Position numbers and translations under genes: made by a program
The notes under the pieces: generated by a model
What the model was told of the DNA's origin: nothing
Seen by the model: the letters and a program-made list of their open reading frames with translations, nothing else
Databases searched by the model: none
Source of the DNA: Hypholoma sublateritium FD-334 SS-4
Taxonomy: Eukaryota; Basidiomycota; Agaricomycetes; Agaricales; Strophariaceae
Assembly: GCA_000827495.1 (NCBI GenBank)
Contig: KN817526.1
Location: forward strand, 558,001-622,000
Direction of reading: 5' to 3'
Length of the DNA: 64,000 nucleotides
In this document: one piece after another, positions 23,399 to 34,026 of the stretch
Numbering within the stretch: the stretch's first letter is position 1
Layout: every line of letters begins with the position of its first letter

Positions 23399-23909
23399 TG
23401 ACAATCCCCTTCAAGTAGTGCGCTTTTTGAACTTTCGAAAATCATACCTCGCCCCGCACCGACACGTTCGACGTTTTCTACTCCGCTTTTGGCATTTCTT
23501 GTCTGCGCACTCACCGCCATCTACTTATATCATTTGTAACTACTAACATCACGTCTTCACGCAGCCAGTGTCGGCTCCCAAAGAAAATCCAAGAAAAATC
23601 ATAGCCGTCCATGAATGTTTAAATATCTCATTGTAAATATTTATGTTTTCGCATTAGTATTTGAACTATTTCTCAAGAAATCTAGTGACTGACTCAAATC
23701 AATAGTCGTCGAACCATTCAGGTTGCTTTATAGCAACTTTATAGGACTTTTTGAGGAAGACAACCACAAGCGCGTCGCGTCGCGTCAACGCGTCAATAGA
23801 GACAAATAAACGCGACGCGTTGATTAGGAGTGACTCGATGTCGGCGCGGCATCAATTGCCAATATGAGTCTGTCGAACCCACCCGTTGTTCCTTTCCTTC
23901 CCATTCACC
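23399..23909. other. Intergenic region with ECO1 promoter
   Basis: 511 bp: 3' flank of the MYND gene followed by the ECO1 promoter. The segment 23770-23825 is rich in CGCG and contains two ACGCGT boxes, listed separately. No gene seen. Confidence 0.45.
23788..23820. promoter_or_regulatory. Two MCB-type (ACGCGT) boxes upstream of ECO1
   Basis: Palindromic ACGCGT at 23788-23793 and 23815-23820, 27 bp apart, ending 90 bp before the ECO1 start codon, within a CGCG-rich stretch. In yeasts MluI cell-cycle boxes drive G1/S expression through the MBF (Swi6-Mbp1 / Res) complex, and ECO1 is an S-phase function. The binding assignment is inference. Confidence 0.55.
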
Positions 23910-25043
23910 ATGAGCACTTCCAAAGTACAACGCACATATGGCTCGCGCGGTCGCCGGAACCCAGAACCGTCGTTTGCGGAGCCTTCATCGCCACCCTCGG
24001 CGCTCGCGTCGTCGCCACCTTCAACACCCAACATCGCGCGACCCAGCAAAAGAAATATCTCTGAATTACTATTGGAGGAAAATATTGCGCCGCAGCTGCC
24101 ACCATCTAAGCGCCAGAAGCTTCTTCCAACAGCGAGCAAGGCAAAGGCCAAGTCGAAGACCATAACTAAGGCCAACTCGAAGTCTACTCCGAAAGCTGGT
24201 ACTAAAACGCTTACTCAATTACATTTCAATATCGACCAATCTATTATGCGAACATGTTGCTTGTGCAATTTATCGTATACTCGAGGCGCCCCAGACGACG
24301 AGAGTCTGCATCGAGCGCACTGTACGCGGGCGCGGCAGGGTATGGAATGGGGCCGGGAAGAGGAGAAAGACAAAGTGAGGGGGGCGGAAACCGTGGTTGT
24401 TGAGGTGGCTTCAGGCGTTAAACTGAAAGGGAACAAGAAGAAAGGGAGAATTGTCTCCTTTCCGGCATCTATCGGCGGCAAAATTGGCTCAAAGGTGCAT
24501 TTTTCCTATGCCTGGCTTTCAATTACTCAATCTGACGATGCTCATCAGTTGGACACACTCCTGCAGACGATTAACCTCTCGCTCTCAGCACCGGAACTGC
24601 CGGAATCGGTCTTGCAGTGTTCCAAGGCCTATCTCTTCCTCCTCCCGCACGAAACCCAAAGCCATCGCGAACGCATCGTGGGCTGTGTGATTGCGCAGCA
24701 CATTTCCACTGCAATGGCCGTTGTGCCACCGCCATCGCAATTGCCTCTATGTGACACGGCCAGCGAGGCCGTGCTTCCCGTCGCCGTTGATGCTGATACC
24801 AATCTCTTCTGCTCGCCGACGCCGCTTCCTACCCCTATGGGTGTGCCCAGGCTGTTCGTGCCGTCATCGCACCGGCGATTGGGCATTGCCCATGCTCTTC
24901 TGGACGCTGCCGCAGCGACCTTCATTTATGGATGTCCCCTAGACCCACAGCGAGGACAGATAGCGTTTTCGCAGCCAACGGGCATGGGCCAAGCCGTGAT
25001 GAAGGGTTGGGGCAAAGGGGGTGTTAGGGTGTTCGAAGAATGA
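23910..25043 (+). CDS. ECO1: Sister-chromatid cohesion N-acetyltransferase ECO1/CTF7
   Basis: Acetylates the cohesin subunit Smc3 during S phase to establish cohesion. Single exon, 377 residues. The start is ATG 23910 (MSTSKVQRTYGSRG); the frame opens upstream only with non-ATG codons. The N-terminus is Ser/Pro-rich with basic KAKAKSK stretches (PCNA-binding and DNA-contact tails are common there). A C2H2-type finger follows at about 115-140: CCLCNLSYTRG, then HRAHC. The C-terminal GNAT domain contains the acetyl-CoA loop in RLFVPSSHRRLGIAHALLDAA and the conserved end IAFSQPTGMGQAVMKGWG. This finger-plus-GNAT order is diagnostic of Eco1/ESCO. The linker between the two domains is long for the family. 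Two MCB-like boxes lie just upstream. Confidence 0.93.
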   Translation: MSTSKVQRTYGSRGRRNPEPSFAEPSSPPSALASSPPSTPNIARPSKRNISELLLEENIAPQLPPSKRQKLLPTASKAKAKSKTITKANSKSTPKAGTKTLTQLHFNIDQSIMRTCCLCNLSYTRGAPDDESLHRAHCTRARQGMEWGREEEKDKVRGAETVVVEVASGVKLKGNKKKGRIVSFPASIGGKIGSKVHFSYAWLSITQSDDAHQLDTLLQTINLSLSAPELPESVLQCSKAYLFLLPHETQSHRERIVGCVIAQHISTAMAVVPPPSQLPLCDTASEAVLPVAVDADTNLFCSPTPLPTPMGVPRLFVPSSHRRLGIAHALLDAAAATFIYGCPLDPQRGQIAFSQPTGMGQAVMKGWGKGGVRVFEE

Positions 25044-25564
25044 GTATCGAGGCGGTAAGTATCAACATGTAAAGATGTATTTTATTGACTGCATTTACAT
25101 TTATAATGCATGCTGTACTACAGGCCTTTGTGTAGGCTGGTGTACATTATTCCGCAGCTCCACCATCTCGATCGCGTCATACATGAGTGCGCTGTGTTCA
25201 AATTTTCAAGTAACGTGGCGCAGAATTTAAATGACGATCGGGCGTGGCTGACCGACAACGGGGCTATATTAAGATTGGACGGGGACCAGGAAGCAGACCA
25301 TACCCTCTTCGTTGCTGCTCTCACCAAGATGAAGTGTCCCGTGCACTATTAGAGCAAATTTCATACGCCCAACCACTGTCTCACTTTCAGTGATTCCACA
25401 AAACCCCCGTGGTTTACATACCAATCGTGCGCATATCTCAATGTCTCAATTTGGTTCTTTCTAACATGTTCGTTGGGTTTCGCCTTGTCTAGGTCTCTTT
25501 TGCTGTCTTACCTTGCTTTCCGTTTTCGATACAGTCTTTCCCTGACTTTTTTTCTTCTTTGGCG
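25044..25564. other. Intergenic region
   Basis: 521 bp between ECO1 and the next start. Short open frames exist (for example near 25110-25352) but show no recognisable domain or splice logic. The last 100 bp is T/C-rich, as in fungal core promoters. Confidence 0.4.
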
Positions 25565-26316
25565 ATGGTTCAATTCCGCTCTTGGGTGCTTTTTTTTCTC
25601 TTCTTCTGTCCCATCATCCTCGCGATACCTGTCGAACCAATACCTAGAAGCAAACCCGGAGAAGACAGCCTGATATCAGCATATTCGCCTTCATTCATCG
25701 TTCCGGAGTTGGCCCCCGCCTCCGACTACTACACCACACGCTTCACGCATCGCCCGTCCGAGGGGTTGGCCCCTGTCGCGCACATCAATAGATTACTATT
25801 GACGACTCGACGGAAGATAGAGTTCTTTTTTCGATTCGTCACTGAGACGATCCTGCCCGAGATTCGGCCTTCAAGGTGAGCACACCACCGACTGTCGGCC
25901 AGCCGTCGTCCACCTTGCCTCGTTCTCAATATTGACCGTTACTTGGCGATATAGGGAGGGCTTCGTGTATCTGCGATCGTTGGAGGATCCACTTTTCATG
26001 TCGGCAAGGAAATTATTCCCAACTTCAGAGAAAGCTGCACGTTCAGCGGACTCGATACCAATTCTGTGAGTAAATGATGTCAAGTACTGCGACTGTTCTT
26101 GACTGCTAAATGTCTGGTGTTGAAGAAATATACGGGATATCTTAAATTCCTTGGAGTCTGAACTAGAAAAGAGGTCGATAAGGTTTGTCAAATCAAAAAC
26201 TTCAGTTCATGGCCCACATTTAAGGCGTTTGCAGAGACCGACAACGCATCGCAAACGACCTGAACGAGATTGTTCAGCGAATGCCTAGCACCAGTCGCGA
26301 TGATACCTCACTGTAG
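25565..26316 (+). CDS. Small secreted or membrane-anchored protein of unknown function
   Basis: Four exons fit in phase: 25565-25875, 25955-26065, 26126-26182 and 26235-26316, giving 186 residues. The N-terminus MVQFRSWVLFFLFFCPIILA is a clear signal peptide or signal anchor, with a possible cleavage after ILA. The mature part is hydrophilic and becomes helical and charged towards the end (NSLESELEKRSIRDRQRIANDLNEIV), suggesting a short coiled coil. No cysteine-rich effector pattern or known domain is seen. I do not recognise the family. Support comes from the start context, four consistent GT-AG junctions and the in-frame stop. Confidence 0.6.
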
Positions 26317-26943
26317 ATGTGATTGCCAGTGAACACTATTGAACTTTTATCCTCCCTTATTCATGCTACGCACCCGCTGCCGCACATGCTACATGTAAAA
26401 TGAGATTCATTGTATGTATATTCACACTATTACAACGCTAATGACAGAACGATATTAGATAAAATAATAAATACCGTTTGAGAACTGATACAAATACCAA
26501 GATTAAACATCAGAAAAACGGGAGGTAAGGTTGCTTCATGCAGGGTTTGCGTCGAATTATAGGTGCCTTCGTTTCTTCCAGGCGATGTTCTGTGTTTGGC
26601 GGGCGGCCATTTCGCGAATCGCGAGAACCCGCGTTAGCGGGAGTTTGATAAGCGGGAAGGGCAATGGGGTTCGTCTCCGATACTATGGATTTAAAATGCT
26701 TGTGTGCAATGACAATCTGTACATGAGAAGCTCCAGGCTTTTCCAGATGATTGATGTACGCAAAATGAGCGTGAACTCTTTGTAAACTCGCATGAAACGC
26801 GGGGTGCGGGCCGGCACCCCGCGATGTACGATCGGTCACGTGCTTCCAATCAACTCCGAGTCGCGTTTATCGAAGTTCTAGTACTTGCTCTCAACTACCT
26901 TCAACCACCCCACCGCTGCTTGACTTCTGCGCCTTTTATTGAA
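26317..26943. other. Intergenic region with SPC25 promoter
   Basis: 627 bp. A 100-residue frame on the minus strand at 26510-26839 starts only with GTG and has no recognised domain, so I do not call it. A palindromic CACGTG E-box lies at 26837-26842, about 100 bp before SPC25. Confidence 0.4.
26837..26842. promoter_or_regulatory. CACGTG E-box upstream of SPC25
   Basis: Palindromic CACGTG (Cbf1/bHLH-type core) 101 bp before the SPC25 start codon. A single hexamer can occur by chance; relevance is inference. Confidence 0.25.
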
Positions 26944-27912
26944 ATGTCCCATACGCTACGGCTTCCTCAGATTGACCTTTCCGCTGTCCTCGCCCAGGAA
27001 CATCCCTCAATAGATCTTAGGGTGCACACTTATGAAACCTCGACGCGCAATTTCCTCAGCGCAGTGATGAACTTCAAGAACCGCGGTATCACAACTATTT
27101 CGGACCGTCGGAAGAAGCAAGCTACGGAAAAGAAGAAGATACTGGAGAGGACACACGCTATGGAGACTGAGACGAACCAGTGCAAATTGAAGGAGATTGA
27201 TCTTGTTGCTCGTGCGTAGTTCGGTTATGTTATATTGACCGTGTTCGTCTCATCCCCCCTAGAGCTGGAACGCGAGAAAGAGGAGCGAAAAGATGCAGAG
27301 CTCTCTGTCGCGGCGTTTAAACGACAATTAGTGACTCTAGGCGATAAGATCGCTACGCTAGACGTGGACATTCAACACTACCGAGCGCTTACTGAAAATC
27401 TACGGCGAGGTATGAATGCTTGCTTGCGTCAACTCGGGCCTGAATTTTCACTCTTTCTACACAGAAAAGAACAAGGAGAGGTCTACGCTTAGCTCATTTG
27501 CATCCCATGTGGCACCACAATCACAAAGCTGCGAGAAATTCCTTGCCTGTACGATAGAAGGAGTCGAGAAAGACAGACTCCTCGCGCGTTTCTCTCATCT
27601 GGATCCGTCTGACCCAGAGAGAGAGGCCTCATTTGTGCTCGATCTTTCGACGGAAGCTTACAAAGGTTTGATCACCGTCCTTTATATTTGCTATTCGTCT
27701 TATGACTTACCGTTTGTTAGTTATAACATCCTCTCCACAACTACCGTCGATGCATATTCTTATTCATACTCTTAACGAGAGCCGGGACATATACACATTT
27801 TTCAAGGAGGCTAGAGCAGCATTCAAGCTAATGGTCGGTGGTGATCTCCAAATCTCCTCTTTCTTTAACCGCATGTAACATCCTTTTTCAGTTGGATCCC
27901 AGTGCGACTTGA
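26944..27912 (+). CDS. SPC25: Kinetochore Ndc80-complex subunit SPC25
   Basis: Partner of Spc24 in the Ndc80 complex, connecting the microtubule-binding Ndc80-Nuf2 arm to the inner kinetochore. Five exons fit in phase: 26944-27211, 27263-27409, 27465-27665, 27721-27833 and 27892-27912, giving 249 residues (typical 220-250). Residues about 45-150 are a charged coiled coil (DRRKKQATEKKKILERTH ... LEREKEERKDAEL). The C-terminal globular RWD-like domain shows the Spc25 signature: FVLDLSTEAYKVITSSPQL, then HTLNESRDIYTFFKEARAAF. The last exon encodes only seven residues before the stop. ATG 26944 is the first Met in a good context. Confidence 0.92.
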
Positions 27913-28534
27913 CCGAAGATCTGGGTTGAGTGTACTATTGGGCGGCGATCATTTTTCAAGGATCTATTTATTGTCTAGTTGTTCTACGGGGATTATCCTC
28001 AACTTTGCCAGGTGTTAGGAATCGAACATCTTTGTCGCCTTGATATTAGGCCAGTGTAGTTTCACGCGTATCTGTATATATTTCATCGAACCGGACCGAA
28101 CCCCTTTTTATCTCGCCACAATATTTGGAGAACATCTTGTTCTCGAGAAATGAAATCACTTTATGACCAAAGCACTTCAAAAGGGGCAGCGACGCGTCGT
28201 GGGCATGATGCCGAAGGATTCGGGCCGGTCGGCCCACTCAGTCCTCGTTTCCGAATCCCCCTTACCGCCACCCGCACCCTCACCCTGCCCCCTACCATCA
28301 CTTGTACACGATCCCGGCTCGATTTCTCTCCTAACGACCTTCAAGACTGTAAACGATCCCAAAAAACAAGTCCCTTGTGTAAAATCACCTACCTTTCGGT
28401 CACTTCAGCCAGTTCGCTTCGCTTTTCCATCGCAGACCAGGAAAACCAGCACTAGTTACGAAGTTTGGACTAGTAGATCGGCCATTATTTACTTCCATCC
28501 TGCCAGTGTACTTTTCAGTGTCTAGTATCCAGAA
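27913..28534. other. Intergenic region
   Basis: 622 bp: 3' flank of SPC25 and promoter of the following gene. It contains an ACGCGT at about 28193-28198. CT-rich tracts precede the next ATG. No gene is supported. Confidence 0.4.
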
Positions 28535-29368
28535 ATGTCTTTTTTTCGTCCCTCCTCGGTCTCCACTTCCACATCCGCCTCCCCTCACCTCGAGACCGGT
28601 CTAACAACGCTTGAAGATATTCAAACACATGATCTTGCTAAGAGCACCGCCGGCGATGAACAGACTGAATTCGGCGCTCCAGAAGCTTCGCCTAGCATCG
28701 ATGAGGAAGCAGAGGGAAGTACCCACTACACGCCCCTCTCGCAGGCGCAATCCGATGTCTACACAACCGTTACTCCCGGCCTGAACTTGTTTTCGCTTTC
28801 GGAGGCCGGCATGGCCGTGAATATGGAGTCGGATGCGAGCTCGTCAGGATCTTCGGGGTACTCGTCTGCGCGCAGATCGTCCGCCTCGTCGACCTCATCG
28901 AGCGGAAGTGAGAGGAACGGGTCGACGTCGACGGTGCGGACCCGGGCAACCGTGGCCGAGACGCAGACCGCGGCGGTAAGCCCGTCGACGGCGTCGACAG
29001 CGGTGTCGCCGTCTGTGATATCGACGCTTCCAAGAATACGGTTGCCGGAGGAGGACACCCTGCAATCCCTTTTGTTCGAGCCATCCCTTCCACTCGCTCG
29101 GAGGGAGCGGACGCATCATCGACGTAGGAGCTCCGGATCGGCTAGTCGAAGGCGGAGTGTATATAAATATCACGAGTCGGGTGTCTGTGAGTTTGTTTTT
29201 CTCCTTCGGAGAGAGAAAGAGAGAAAATTAATTATGTTTTCAGCGCGAGATTTCTTGCTGATTGTTGCACTCTGCACCGGATTTGCATGCACTGTTATCG
29301 TCTTGGGTCGCCCAGCGATGATATCCCTGCTGGGTAGCATGCAGGCGGGTGGGTTTGACATGGATTGA
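28535..29368 (+). CDS. Serine-rich protein with one C-terminal membrane helix
   Basis: Two exons, 28535-29186 and 29244-29368, give 258 residues. Residues about 1-215 are low-complexity and rich in Ser/Thr/Ala with a basic Arg stretch (ERTHHRRRSSGSASRRRS) just before the single hydrophobic segment FLLIVALCTGFACTVIVLG at about 222-240. The basic side followed by one helix and a short tail fits a tail-anchored or type II-like membrane protein with a disordered cytosolic part. The 57-nt intron is a multiple of three without stops, so an unspliced form (277 residues) is possible. No known domain. Strand and reading are supported by the ATG context and clean stop. Confidence 0.65.
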   Translation: MSFFRPSSVSTSTSASPHLETGLTTLEDIQTHDLAKSTAGDEQTEFGAPEASPSIDEEAEGSTHYTPLSQAQSDVYTTVTPGLNLFSLSEAGMAVNMESDASSSGSSGYSSARRSSASSTSSSGSERNGSTSTVRTRATVAETQTAAVSPSTASTAVSPSVISTLPRIRLPEEDTLQSLLFEPSLPLARRERTHHRRRSSGSASRRRSVYKYHESGVCEFVFLLRREKERKLIMFSARDFLLIVALCTGFACTVIVLGRPAMISLLGSMQAGGFDMD

Positions 29369-29857
29369 GAATGGAATGTCGGAGAGAGACTTTCCGTCGG
29401 CGTCGACATGGACAGGTTGCTTTGGACAAATCATCTTCTTATTCGCAGCTATTTTTGTAGAATCTCATTTCTAATCTGTACTACTACCCAACTACTTACA
29501 AACACCACTCTTAAACCACTGTACTGGCACCTGAACTTGTGTAAAGATTCATTCAAGAATCAAGATGGACGTATGATCTGAAGTAGGGAGATCGTTGCAG
29601 GATTCGGACTCTCAGTTGATCGATGGAGAATTGATAATTATTTCATGAGCAGGCTCAGCTTTTACTTGTCGTCTTTGATGTATCGAACATCTTGTGGTGT
29701 TAGCAGTACGAGCACGGCAAACCACAGCAAAGGGTGGTGGAGAGGCCCGAGAGCCCCTAATTGCATCACGTGTCTATACCATGAGCGCATGGCGCAATAA
29801 GCACAGATTAATACATCAAGCAAGTGCTTCTTCCTTACTACCTTCATCGCGAACTCT
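29369..29857. other. Intergenic region
   Basis: 489 bp: 3' flank of the serine-rich gene and promoter of the P-loop gene. No feature recognised. Confidence 0.4.
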
Positions 29858-31860
29858 ATGGACGGCAGTGTCAGCACAAGTGTCTCCAGTGTGCGCACTG
29901 TGTACCAGAGCCACAATCAACTTCTTGCCGAACCTGCGGAGGGGTCTCAGAGCCGCAGGGACTCGCGGGATATTGTTCCAGGGGCCACTGCGCATCCCAC
30001 TGGGGAGGGTAGTAGCAACTCGCACGGAGACACCGACTATGCGGAGTATTCAACGATGAGCAGTCACTATAGCGGCGTTATGGTTTCGACGCCCTCCAGT
30101 CCACGGATGCACGCACTGGTGCTGCCATCGCCGCCCGACAGCCCTGGGGGAAGCCCGAGTCCGTCGATGGACAGTGCATCCGAATCATCTCTTCCGTCTG
30201 TCTCTTCGTCTTTCTTCTTCTCGTCATCGGCGGCAGGGAGCCCGGGGCGCTCTCATCCTAGTTCGTACCCTTCTTCTCACCCCCAATCCGATCATGAACA
30301 CGAACATGATCATGACCACGATCATGACCACCAGAGTCGGCACCATCGAAGAGTGCACGAACAAGGGCTCATTATTCCGTCATTATCTCTGCCTGATGCT
30401 CTGAGGCGGCCGACACCGTTTGGACAGACTCTCGGGGATATCCGAATTCTGGTACTGGGCGCTCAAGGCGCTGGCAAGAGCTTCCTCACAGGATTGCTTT
30501 TGGAGGACAACGAAGATGTAGTGGATGTAGGTACATGGGAAGATTGGAACGGGGCAGAAGCTGGGATCGACGTGTATGGGAAGGTGCTCAGAGCTTCCAC
30601 AGATTGGCTAGAACAGCACAACGTGTTCGGCCTGGAACGTTTCGAGCCCACCAAGAACGTCGAGATCATTGAGCTTCCCGGTTACTCGCACGATACCGAT
30701 GTAAGTCAGCTTCTTTCTGGCGAGCCTCATGGATTAATGTTGTTCTGTATCTCAGAGCACGGAACTAATATCGCGGCTAAAATCGATCATCGAGGCCCCA
30801 TTTCGCTCCCTACACGATGTTCTACACCCCGAAATCGACCCATCAGGCGTCGTGGCTGGCCTTCTAGCCGCTCCCACCTCACCTCTCTACACTGCCCTTT
30901 TATTTCTTCTCCCATCTTGTAAGCACGGCCCAGAATAGATCGCGACGTATCTGACAAATGCTACTAGCGCCCACACCTCTCGATTCAGAATTCATTCGTT
31001 CCCTCTCCGCACACATTCCACTAATTGTCCTTCCACGACTGAGTGGTTCGCATCGCATCGCGGAGTCCAGCGCTCGTACCCCCCACATCCCTTCCGCGAA
31101 GCTCTCGGCCTTCCGCCCAGCATCTCCAGTTGCACTCCGTAACGGCCTCTTTCGCTCACCGGAGACCGCAGCACTCCTACGCGCCGAGGCGGTCGACCGC
31201 TTTCTGCGGTGGCGTGAGGTGGAGAAGGCAGTCGAAGGAATATGGGAAAGCAGTCTGAATACCAATGTCGGGAGTGGGAGGGGGACACTGAAAACAGGTA
31301 GCGGGAGACGCGTTGCTGGCTCTCGGAGAATGCCACATAGGTTGAGCGAGAGGGACTGGGGGCGGGGGAATTCTAGTGGAAATGCGGAGGACGCGCATCG
31401 TAGTCAACAGGCGACCTCTGAGAAAGGCGAAGGCTGGAGCAAGGCGAGGTGGGAAGCTGAGTGGATGGAGGACCATGCGCAGGAGGTCGCCAGGCGTGTG
31501 CGAGAGGACGCGACTAGGAAGTATGTCGTAGGGCGCTCGCGCACGGGGACTCTGCTGCAGAAGAACACCGATACCGGCGTACCCTCCACCACGGCCGTGG
31601 ATTCCTCTGGGGGATCTGTGGACAGTGGGCCCGCGCACTGCATGGACGGTCCTCATGCACACGGACTGCACCCGTCGTTCGACCCGCTCCATCTGCCGTC
31701 GCTGATTGTATTTTCGGTCTCGCTCATCGGACCGCTGCGCGTCCGCGTTTGGGCGTCGCTACAGAGCGCGGTAGAAAGCTTGAACGAGACAAAGGTGCAG
31801 GTTGCACTCTTTGGTGGATTCTGTGTTGGAGTTGGTGCTGGCATCTGGGCACGGGCCTGA
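29858..31860 (+). CDS. P-loop NTPase-like protein with C-terminal hydrophobic tail
   Basis: Three exons fit in phase: 29858-30700, 30756-30918 and 30968-31860, giving 632 residues. A disordered Ser/Pro-rich N-terminus (about 1-175) includes a His-Asp/Glu dipeptide run (EHEHDHDHDHDH). A P-loop fold follows: strand plus Walker A in IRILVLGAQGAGKSFLTGLL, and a switch-like IIELPGYSHDTD in place of the small-GTPase DxxG. No N/TKxD guanine-specificity motif is evident. Near the C-terminus are a hydrophobic stretch (LIVFSVSLIGPL) and a final VALFGGFCVGVGAGIW anchor, suggesting a membrane-anchored NTPase. The family is unknown to me. The C-terminal half has an Arg/Gly/Ser-rich insert. Confidence 0.75.
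30290..30333 (+). repeat. His-Asp/Glu codon microsatellite inside the P-loop gene
   Basis: Alternating GAT/GAA and CAC/CAT codons encode an HD/HE run in the disordered N-terminal part. It is in frame, so length changes in steps of six would be tolerated. Confidence 0.6.
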
Positions 31861-32251
31861 GCGTGTTCAGTCAAGTGCGCATTGTACGAGTTATCTGATT
31901 GAAGTGACATTTAGACCGACGGCGGGCACGTTCACCGTTCGCTTTTCTCTTCTGTAGCGAGATGCTGAATTTTTTTCCTCTATCGTGTACTTGTACCATT
32001 GATATAGCGGATTATTCGTTATATTTCTAGTAGTGTTGTATTATTTATGATGTACTGACGAGTGTATGCTTCGGAGAGATAGGGGTTTGTTTAGGCGAAA
32101 ATTGCCTTTTCAGGCTTGGCTGAATCAATGTGTCACCTTGACTTGAACGTCAACCTGTGCGGGCCTCATATAACACATTCCTTTTCTTCAGCGTCGTCTA
32201 AAGTGCATAAACTCGTCTTATTGGCCTGGAGCCCTCATTCGCTCTGTCTGC
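31861..32251. other. Intergenic region, contains duplicated segment copy 1
   Basis: 391 bp. From about 32137 it is similar to 32999-33140 (see the repeat entries). No gene. Confidence 0.4.
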
Positions 32252-32285
32252 ATGACAACTTCGCTGGCGACAACAGACCAGCAAT
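32137..32285 (+). repeat. Dispersed direct duplication, copy 1
   Basis: Shares TCACCTTGACTTGAAC, a CCTGT.xGGGCC core, TTC.CTTCTTC.GCGTCGT and GACAACWW.GC..G.GACAACA in order with copy 2 about 860 bp downstream. It spans the presumed 5' flank of the hypothetical gene at 32252. Confidence 0.55.
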
Positions 32286-32909
32286 TCTCATCGGGATGGA
32301 ATACCCAAATATTCAACATGACGAAGCGGCGCAGACCTCTCGGCCTTACTGATCAGGATACCGCAGCTGTGGTGAACCTTCTGAAGAGGCTCCATCTTCA
32401 GCTCGATGAGGACGATGAGGATGGCCAGGAGGTTGTCCATGCCTTACAGACAGTGGTGAGGAGGTCTGGCTCGTTCAAAGTGAGTTTCATACCCTACAAC
32501 ATGCTATATTGGCTACTAAACGGGTACTTGAAGCATTGCATGATCCCTTCTCCGATCTTGTCGCTGTGTTAACTCTCACTCGAGCAAATATCAAAGTTAG
32601 TGATGGGAGGAGTCAAGTTCAGCACCTCGGCGACAAGACAGCGCCAAATGCGTTGTCGCTCGACGAAACAACGAAACAGATTGGATACATAGAAATGTAT
32701 ATTGCGTTCGAGGTCAGTCAGATCCTCTGTTCATCGTTATGCTCACGGTGTGGCTCTGCGCTTTAGACTGCAGCTGGCTGCCAAACTTTAATCAACGCTA
32801 TCATGCTGCATGACGTTGTGAACCTTGACACGTTGGCCACTGGTGTCTCCATCGTTCCCCAGTTCCGTATTCCCCACACGCCGTCGTGTTCTGGGGGTTA
32901 GTCTTATAC
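32252..32909 (+). CDS. Doubtful hypothetical gene
   Basis: A weakly supported three-exon model. Exon 1 from ATG 32252 encodes a charged segment (KRRRPLGLTDQDTAAVVNLLKRLHLQLDEDDEDGQ). A second open stretch (32534-32713, DPFSDLVAVLTLTRANIKV ... EMYIAFE) and a third from 32767 (TAAGCQTLINAIMLHDVVNLD) to a TAG near 32900 follow. The second junction is a normal GT-AG. The first junction is in phase only if a weak donor GTTTCA at about 32483 is used; the better GTGAGT donor shifts the frame. No domain is recognised. It could be a decaying gene. An alternative start is the in-frame ATG near 32320. Confidence 0.35.
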
Positions 32910-32998
32910 AGGAGCTGTCGATAGATCGAGAGCAGGCGACAAAATACCCTCGAATTCTGTAAATAACCCGACTACTTTATGCCTTTCCGAATTTGTAT

Positions 32999-33140
32999 CA
33001 CCTTGACTTGAACATCGACCTGTCTGGGCCACATTGAACGCGTTCCCCTTCTTCGGCGTCGTGTAAACGCGAAAATACTCCTTTTGGCCCGGAACTCTCA
33101 ATCTGTACAACTTTGCAAGTGACAACAAGCTATTCGATGT
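32999..33140 (+). repeat. Dispersed direct duplication, copy 2
   Basis: Diverged copy of 32137-32285. The sequence downstream of copy 2 no longer resembles the hypothetical gene that follows copy 1, so the duplicate is truncated or decayed. Confidence 0.55.
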
Positions 33141-34026
33141 TGTTTTGGCTTCTTGAAGTCCCCCTCAGCACATCCTTGTTTAGTCTGCGCTCTTCTAACA
33201 ATACTATTCCGGAACAGGGCCCTGTTCAACGATAAATTATCGACTAGCTTTGCACGACGGGTCTGGCGATATCTGCTGAAGGGATTTATCCTCAGGGGGG
33301 AGACGGGGGGAACTTGTTACCTAGTCCACTGCGTCGATGTTTCTTGTTGTAACTTGCTCCGAAATCTATCTTGCACAGAAAGGGCTACCTTCTCTCGGGA
33401 TCGCTCCAACGAATGCCTGCTGTCCGGTGGCGCTGCGAGAAGTAGGGGGATCGCAGGGGAGCCCAGTCTCCGGCCGTGATACGTAGCGCCTACATTAGCA
33501 GGACTACGTACCAGGATGACGTCGACGACAGATAGGACAAACATCGCCAATCATTGCTAAACGTATATGATGCACCTCTTCCTGCCTTTCCCTCTTTCTT
33601 CCTTACCCCCACCATCAGCTTCATTTCTCCCTCGGACACCATGTCGCTTGACTACCGTTCTGGTCTCACCCCCTGTAGCACCTTCTCTCATCATCTGGCT
33701 CTGGGCATTCGTTCTTGGACCTTATCGCGGGTGGCCAATACGACATAGTGAGATATGCGTCACCGTTCCTGCAGTAACTGCTCCTTGACTAAATTGTTCC
33801 ATGATTCCGGTGCTCTCAGTCCCAAGCACGAGTCCGGCAGCATATAGTTCTCGTTGACAAGTAGTGAGTTATAACCCTAACTGCCTTCATAGTCTGACCG
33901 GACTGTCCAACTACAGTCATCGGATGTACTCATCTAATCCAACCATGGTGAGCGTATAAGCTGCGCATATATTCACTCTGTTCATCCACAGCGTATCTCT
34001 TTAAATATCAGCGTGGTCCTTGACGT

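Noticed and set aside
26510..26839. 109-codon minus-strand frame between the secreted-type gene and SPC25
   Set aside because: Begins only with GTG, no recognised domain and no supporting splice structure; possibly an unrecognised exon but not supportable.
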